Shown here: one piece after another, positions 57,501 to 64,000 of the stretch | Numbering within the stretch: the stretch's first letter is position 1 | How the letters are laid out: every line of letters begins with the position of its first letter | Assembly: GCA_905221605.1 (NCBI GenBank) | Contig: CAJNDS010002321.1 | Location: 367,001-431,000, forward strand | Direction of reading: 5' to 3' | From: Symbiodinium natans | Taxonomy: Eukaryota > Sar > Dinophyceae > Suessiales > Symbiodiniaceae | Length of the DNA: 64,000 nucleotides | Translations under genes and position numbers: made by a program | Notes under the pieces: generated by a model | The model's input: the letters and a program-made list of their open reading frames with translations, nothing else | What the model was told of the DNA's origin: nothing | Database searches by the model: none

Positions 57501-60241
57501 GGGCATTCAACAGCATGGTCCCCCACAGGTTGGATTTGTGGTACTTTGCAATGCTAAGCACCATCTGCATCAAACCCAAGCGCCGGTTGAACAGGAGCGA
57601 TCCATTCCCGCTGACTCACAGCCCGGATAGAAATCAGGCCAACCAGTGCTTCCAAATCAATGTCCAAAAACGCTCAACCACAACTCGATTAGCCCGACCC
57701 ATGCAACGCAGGTTCTTCTCATAACCGGGGGGAAAGGCCCCCGCTTGAAAGCATTGGGTAAACATGCGACGTATCAAATTTCCAGGCTCCAAATCTCGGA
57801 ATGTCCACAGCATAGTCCCACCATCATCCCTATTCGAGCCAGGGATTCCGTAGCCCCATACTCCGGAGTTACAAGAAGTGTGCTCCCATACGAGGACACC
57901 TCAATCTTCGCCTCGAAGACGTCTAGGTTCGACGCTTCGGTCGAGGTTCATCTGACCTGTCACACGTGCAAAAGCATGCGCACAGAAATATTGCGGACAC
58001 ACGAGAAAAGGTTGGGCCTTCGATTTCACTGACCGAGACAAGAAACCTCGATTAAAACTACATCCGGCAATCCAATATTATTCCAATGACACACTCTGTT
58101 CCCATTCACTTGTGGACGGAAAGCCTATTGGCCTAGTCAGAGAAGGACAGCCTGTAAAGGCGACAGCGGCGAACAAGTCCGTTATTGTGGTTCTGGACTG
58201 TGGGTTTGTGGGCAATAATGTTAGGAGACGACTTGTGTCGTACGAGATCGGAAAACATAGATCGGCCACGGAGCTGGCCAGTGGATGCTTGGTAGAACGT
58301 AAATTTGTCGCAGGGTGCTTGACCCCATGCTCCTTCAGGAATGTCATGAATCGTTTCAGGCACTGTGGCCAGTGGATCTTGACATGATTCCCGCGTAGCA
58401 ACTGGCATATACAATAGCAGGACTATCATCGTGCGGATATGACGGGACACCGGATGCCGTGATAGCACGGACAACATCGAAGTGCGGACCCCGAAAGCTG
58501 CATGTCGGATTTGGTCAGCCCGGTTGGCCGGAACAGAGCCAAAGACGCAGCTTCGGCACGAAAGCGGCAATGTGTCAGGGCTGTTGGGGGGGGTCAACGG
58601 CACCGGCGTTCTAATCCGGAGGCAAATTGCGGGTACACACACGGTGTGTTAGGACGAGGAAACCCGAGACAGAACCAATTGAAACAAAAATCCTTCTGTT
58701 TGAAGCAAAAAAAAAAGGAGACCCGGAAGCAGCCTCCCAACAACCTCGCCTGGTAGCGCACTCATGCTCAAAGCACGCCAGCTGCCGCGCTGTACCCACT
58801 GTGCAAGAGCACCGCCGCCAGGAAAGTGGAAGCGTCAGGCCAGCTGAACACGAACTCACGATGACCAGTCTTGAACAAACTATAATAGGCAGGACGATCA
58901 GGTATGTGTGACATGGGTGTTTGTGAATCTGCAACAACGGACTGAGACACTTGGAGTTGTGAGCCAGTTTTTCAGGGCTGCAGCGTCCCATGGAATGTCT
59001 TGCGGAAATGATTTTCCCCCGTCGCCAAGTTCATAGGTTCCGGCAGTGGGTTTAACAAACTCTAGGGTAGGGGGTGGCCCTCACAAGATACGATGAGCTC
59101 ACAGGGGCGCTCTCGGATGCGGCGCGTGCGCGCGCGGCAAGCTGAGAGTTTTTCGTGGATTGTACTACATGTAGTACTGGGAGGGACAGAGCCGGAGGGG
59201 CGCGAGAGCTGCAGGCGTTGCAGCGGCGCCGGAGGCAGAGGATGTTTGTGAATTGCAGTACAAATGTACGAACACCAGGCTCAGTCCTTATGCTCTTCCG
59301 AGAGACAGCTCGCGTCAGCTAATGAACTTACCCTGCGGTCACCTTATTAAGATACCTCTCAAGCCCCCCACGCTGCGAAGCCTGAGGGACTTATTTCGTC
59401 ACCCATCTACACTGAAACCCCATTGTTCATATCAGCAAGGCCTTGCCGTTTCACTCAGTTTTTGTAAAAAAGTTCAGGATAAATTTTTAGCTCAGCGGAT
59501 GGCGGCCGTGCTGTCGAGAGAGAGCGAGAGAGAGGAAGGGGTATGGTTTCGATTCGGTTCCCCTTTTAGCGTTATGTGTCACAAAGTAGACCCATTAGGG
59601 CACTGGAGTAAAACGGCGAAGGGACCCAGGAGGGCCAGTACTCCCTCACCAGCGGGGAAAGCCGGCACGCGGTGAAGACCACACGAACGAAAGCCAATTG
59701 TGGAGGCACCGCGGAAATCTCCACCATAACGGGGCATACTAAGGTACAATCAAGGACTGGAGCGGGGAATGCCTTCGGCGGTGGAACGCTGGGATCAAAA
59801 ATTTCACCCAAGGGGACGGACTGCGGGTTTGGGCGCGCAGCGCGCTGCGGGGGGCCCCCGGGTTCCCTCAAGCCCGTAGAAGAAGAAGAAGGAAGGGAAG
59901 GGAGGAGAATGAGAGAGGAGAGAGAGAGAGAGAGAAAGACCTGATCCATGCCCTAAAGGAAACAAGGCCAAAGCCAGGAACCCAAAACACATTCGGAATG
60001 AAAACAAGTTGCCGGAGGGAAAACCCCCTTTAACATCATTCCGTACCAACATTATAGACGACGTTAGTAAGAAGTAATATCCTGAGTGGCCGGATGTCGG
60101 ACCAATACCGTCCGAGAATCCCGCGGGATTCAGTGGGGGTGATTTAATTGGGTCGGGATGAGGGTATTTAGCTAAGTTATTATTGGCAGAGAGTGATGAG
60201 GTACTTCTTAAATGTTGAGGGGACCTGGTTGACATGCCCCC
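54531..60241. other. No recognisable gene
   Basis: Plus-strand ORFs of 60-150 codons follow each other (54506, 56338, 57646, 58112, 59253, 59672) with frame changes between them, and minus-strand ORFs overlap. None shows reverse transcriptase, integrase, protease or other known motifs that I can see, so I do not call a retroelement. A (GA)n run lies at 59915-59935. Confidence 0.35.
59162..59177. repeat. 16-bp perfect palindrome
   Basis: GTACTACATGTAGTAC, its own reverse complement. No associated gene is recognised. Confidence 0.85.
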
Positions 60242-60514
60242 TTGAAAAACGAGGCTTGTAAAGCTGGCGCATTGGTGAAGAAAGTTGGGCCACGCCCACA
60301 ATATGCTCCTGAGGGGATCCAAGAGGAAGAAAAACGCCCGCCCGGGCCGACGTTCATGGAGGGTTGGGGTTTAGTTTCCTGTGGAGTGCAAGGACCTTCC
60401 GGCAAAGAGATCGTCTATATTGCAGAACGAATCAGTAAGGGACACCTGGAAGTGATTCGATTCAGGACAGAAGGAAAAGCGACACGCTCAGTCCGGTACT
60501 CCGCTCTCTGTTAG
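60242..60514 (+). CDS. Hypothetical ORF, 90 codons
   Basis: Reads VGPRPQYAPEGIQEEEKRPP, then GWGLVSCGVQGPSGKEIVYI and AERISKGHLEVIRFR. Composition is balanced and protein-like, with no low-complexity run. No family is recognised and splice borders were not worked out. Confidence 0.2.
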   Translation: MKNEACKAGALVKKVGPRPQYAPEGIQEEEKRPPGPTFMEGWGLVSCGVQGPSGKEIVYIAERISKGHLEVIRFRTEGKATRSVRYSALC

Positions 60515-61118
60515 GCAGACATCTTGGGATACTGGCGACTCTGAATCCAAACATCATGGCAGGAGTGGGGAGGTGGGGGCGTGGGAGTGGGGATTAGGAG
60601 TAGGGAGTAGGGAATTAGGAGAGGGAGAGGGAGCCCACAAGGGCCCAGGGGGGAGTTCACAAACAAACAGCCCTCTGCCACTGAGACATGGTAAAACATG
60701 CTGGGGGACATGGCATGCTCTGGACAGATTCAGGACGAAATGTGACGAGTTGCCGTGACTTGAAACACGCTCAACTGTCAACTGCAGTACCGGCTTTTGC
60801 GCCACGGATCTGCGACGGGCAACCCTTACCATGGTGAATTGCAACGCAGGAGGGTGAAAAATCGGCAAAAAAGCCGTTCCGGTTCCTGATTAGCCTCTGC
60901 CGAAGGTACTTGATAAACATAGAAAAGCAGTGATTGTTGCGTTGCTTCTTGCTAACGCATGCTTTTCTTCTGAGCTGTTGGACATAGCAAACATGAAGTG
61001 ATTAGCCAGAGTGCCATGCGGGTTTGTTATTGAGGACTATGCTTTTGAACCTGCGCAGCTTTGCAGGACTTGCAACGCTTGTCGAGAGGTTCGATCCGAA
61101 GGTTAAAGGTCATGGACG
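60515..61118. other. No gene; G-rich simple sequence
   Basis: A GGGAGTAGGG/GGGAGTGGGG-type purine-rich run covers 60560-60655. Nothing else is recognised. Confidence 0.4.
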
Positions 61119-61439
61119 ATGTCTCCGCAGTCAAACCATGTTTCAAGGGATCTTGCTGAAGGATGGACTGACGAAGAGATGACACGCATCTTGCGTGTTC
61201 TTCATTGCCTAATTGCTCTGAAACCCCAAGAGTCCAACGCTGCCCGGAAACAAACCTGCAAGCTTTTCATTTACATTGTTGCAACCACAATCGTACACAA
61301 ATTCGTTGTTTGCGAGGAAACCAAGTTGCAAGTCTGCTTTTCGCCAAAGCAGGATGTCAGAGTGTTGCGAAGGGGCCAGGATGCCACAGAAAACACCTGG
61401 ATCAGGGTTCCACATCGGCGAGCAATCTATACAGCTTAA
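61119..61439 (+). CDS. Hypothetical ORF, 106 codons
   Basis: Reads SRDLAEGWTDEEMTRILRVL, then CKLFIYIVATTIVHKFVVCE and a polar C-terminus. One moderately hydrophobic segment. No family, no known neighbours; it may be chance. Confidence 0.2.
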   Translation: MSPQSNHVSRDLAEGWTDEEMTRILRVLHCLIALKPQESNAARKQTCKLFIYIVATTIVHKFVVCEETKLQVCFSPKQDVRVLRRGQDATENTWIRVPHRRAIYTA

Positions 61440-64000
61440 CTGGTCTGAATAGACTAGACAAAAACCATCCACAGTGCAAGCCCAGCCCTGGTATGCCTAG
61501 CCTGGGCCATGACCATCCATTTGAACCGGCTATCACTGATAGGCACTGCTAGAGCTTCGCAACATTGGCAGCGTATATTGCAGCGACCACGTTCAGACAG
61601 GGTGCGGAAAGGCAAGTGGCCGCCCAGATTCCAGAGGACGGGGCCCATATTTCGCCAGTAGATGACATTTTCCACGAAAACTTTTCCGAGCTCTGCTCTG
61701 CAAGCTCTGCAGCGTACCGACCGAATGCACGCCTGATACGCTGCTCTTGTGACATTGGGGGGGGGCCCTCCTGATTGAAACAAAAAGATCAGCTGCATGC
61801 AGGCACGCAAGACATGACATTCCAGCACTCCAGAGGCGCAAAAGCTGCGTTCACGGAGAACTCCGGACTGGACGCCTAAAACCTAAACACAACCCTAAAA
61901 CCTAAAAACTCCAGCATTTGGGCCCAAGGCCAGGGGCTGCCAAGGCTGCCAGACCAAACATGATGAAACACAAAACAAGGATCAGGTGACCTCAAGGCTT
62001 TGCACCTGCCCAAGAAGTCACGAACTTGAACCCCTCTATGGTCCAGGTGTCAATGGCATGCACATCCACTCAAAAATTTGCGAAAAGAATTACGAAACGG
62101 ATGTATCAAAAGCAAAGTACTGGCAGCAATGATTATCCGGCCTTTGTGAGAAAACAGAAACCAACCCAGAAAGCCCACGTCCTCGGGTCGGACACACGTG
62201 AACCAAGCAGATCACTCTCGCAACTCTTTCAGCGGATTTCATCTGTCACCCCGTGACTTGGCAGCCATGCTTGACCTTGCGTGCGACGGCACTTCCACCT
62301 GCGATTTTATTATTCGGTTCATTCCCAGGCAATGCGCGGCCGATTCTGAATTCCGCCAAAACTCTTTTCGATTATTTTTCCCACCTGCCAAGCCCGTGCA
62401 CAGGCGAAGCGAACAGGGACACCACCATGGTTCATCACATCGAGGCAACCGGAATGCATCCAAGCCGGTGAAACTCGGCATCTTCCGGGGTGGAAATGGA
62501 ACTGGAGTCTGGTGCCAAGCTGGGGGTGCCTCGGACGCAAACATGCACGGCCTTGGCCAAAACACAAAACCTCCCAACGCCAAAACAGCGGGACTGCATG
62601 GCGCTCTGGTCCTGCTGCGCACCCCGATTTGTTGCTTGAACAATCGCTGAGCGACAGCCAAGACAACTCAACGAAGAGTTCCTATTTGTAACACCATGGC
62701 CCTCACGGGCCAAAGCTAGCAAGCTAGTCTTGGGATGAGCGCAGGTGGGCGAGTGTTTTTTTTTTTTCAAACGTGTCTGACGGCGGGCCACTCGATGCCT
62801 GCGGCCTTGTGGTGGGCCAAAAATGTAGTGTTTGCATTGGCAGCAGAGCATCGGCCAATACAGCAAAGCATCATTCCCAGGTTTAAACGTGAAAAAAAAA
62901 TGAGAAAAAACCTCCGCGATCCAATCACAATTTTCTCAAAAAACAGTTGGAACTTCAACACTTGGAACCATTGTAATCAATACGGCGGGCGCGGGAGCTC
63001 GTAGCTTCTAACACTGATGACACCGTCACAATATGAAGCAAGCTTAAGATAGGACCCGTTTTTTCCATGTGGCTGCAAGCTTGCTTTGCGTTTGTGAGAA
63101 AGGTTGCACACATATAACAGAAGAAACGCGCCAACCACGAAAAAAAAAGGGGAAACTACAACCCAAAACGGACATGTCGAAGGCTGAGTCCCGGCTAGCA
63201 GGAAGGCCACACAGACAAGCAGTAAAGGGCTCACAGAAAACCAGCTGAGCAGAGCCCACAAAAAGCGACCACGCACGTTGAGGAGCGTTTGGCTGTATTC
63301 AAAAAGTGGCTACCCACAAAACTTCTCTGGAATCTGTATTTTTGCCAAAAATGCCAAGAAGCATTTTTCACGATACATCTGGTACACGTGGCCTTGAGCA
63401 CCCGTTCGGTTCATTGGCTTGCGAGGCGTTTTGGTTCGTCCTCATGTTCTGTCTCTCCTTCTGTGGAATGTGAGCAGGTTCACGGTGGCGAACAAGCAAC
63501 AAACAGCAAACAACAGCAACGCAAGGGGCTAAGAGGGGAGAGGCCGTGTTAACACACATACCAACATCTAGCCCAAAGCATTTCAACTGTTTGGGTATAA
63601 TGTTTGTGTATCATGTCGCTGGGGCTGGGGGTTTGTGGGTAGCACCATCCAGCAGACCAATATGCAACACGAGAAAATTCACACCATAGACGCTTGTGGG
63701 AAAAATTGGAGTTCCCAGATTCCTTGCGCACCCCATTAAGGAATGACGTCGTCCCTCGTCTCCCCCATCCGTCTCCCCCGCTTTTGCGGGCGTGGCGGCG
63801 GCTTGCCGTGTGCAGGCAAGCGTTTCCGAGCTGCGAACTGCTGAACAGCGTGCCGTGTGCAGGCAAGCGTGCCCGCTTGCCCTTAGAATCCTGGCTTTAA
63901 GGCCAGAACTTTAGAAGCACAGTGCCCAAACATCCCCTTTTGCTCATTCTGCAATGGTATACAGCACAGTCCCCCAAAACCCCTTTCCTGTCTCTCTGCA
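61440..64000. other. No recognisable gene
   Basis: A degenerate telomere-like patch (CCTAAAACCTAAAC) is at 61875-61908. ORFs of 100-150 codons at 61.45-61.83 and 62.2-62.87 kb overlap on both strands without motifs. The word GCCGTGTGCAGGCAAGCG occurs twice near 63806 and 63851. Confidence 0.35.

Noticed and set aside
54506-60514. Possible retrotransposon, suggested by consecutive plus-strand ORFs
   Set aside because: No reverse transcriptase, RNase H, integrase, protease or gag zinc-knuckle motif and no long terminal repeats were seen. The frames change without a pattern.
1-64000. Relics of the dinoflagellate spliced leader
   Set aside because: Looked for CCATTTTGGCTCAAG and its reverse complement by eye and found none. 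Retroposed, trans-spliced gene copies are therefore not supported here.

Overview
This window looks like nuclear DNA of a dinoflagellate, most likely a Symbiodiniaceae-type alga. That call is inferred from four things: very low coding density; coding pieces that are short exons broken by introns with both GC-AG and GT-AG ends, usually with AG|G at the acceptor; many interstitial arrays of TTTAGGG/CCCTAAA; and eukaryotic signalling families (IKS-type kinase, ankyrin repeats, CCCH zinc fingers, a myristoylatable kinase). I found no rRNA, no tRNA, no CRISPR, no bacterial operon structure and no relic of the dinoflagellate spliced leader. Almost all recognisable genes are on the minus strand.

Layout. 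0-5 kb: one exon of an IKS1-like kinase (116-674), then exons of a putative glycosyltransferase-like gene (4230-4770). 5-15 kb: no recognisable gene; tandem repeats, a purine tract, a C-rich tract and a telomere-like array. 15.5-17 kb: the C-terminal half of an ankyrin-repeat gene whose last three exons splice cleanly. 17-28.6 kb: repeats, telomere-like arrays (one inverted pair), an AT-richer block at about 22-24 kb and one unexplained 242-codon ORF. 28.6-30.3 kb: a dense repeat cluster with twin hairpins, a TTTAGGG array and a 631-bp element with perfect 29-bp terminal inverted repeats and an 8-bp target duplication, next to exons of a two-finger CCCH protein. 31.5-33.8 kb: AT-rich island, a small inverted-repeat element and a membrane-anchored kinase gene. 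40.6-42.6 kb: an uncharacterised helical/coiled-coil gene with two possible introns of only 39 and 34 nt. 43.7-53 kb: scattered exons with transmembrane segments and a coiled coil, perhaps one or more channel- or transporter-like genes. 53-64 kb: an A/T homopolymer island, then sequence with no recognisable gene.

The genes do not form a pathway; they are neighbours in a repeat-rich genome. The most notable points are the 631-bp TIR element with an internal 12-bp minisatellite, a small inverted-repeat element that abuts (and may supply the stop codon of) the kinase gene, the candidate ultra-short introns that share a TAGAG-type motif with longer introns, and a dispersed repeat family with paired conserved ends. 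Exon boundaries were worked out by eye from reading frame, phase and family consensus; none has transcript support here.
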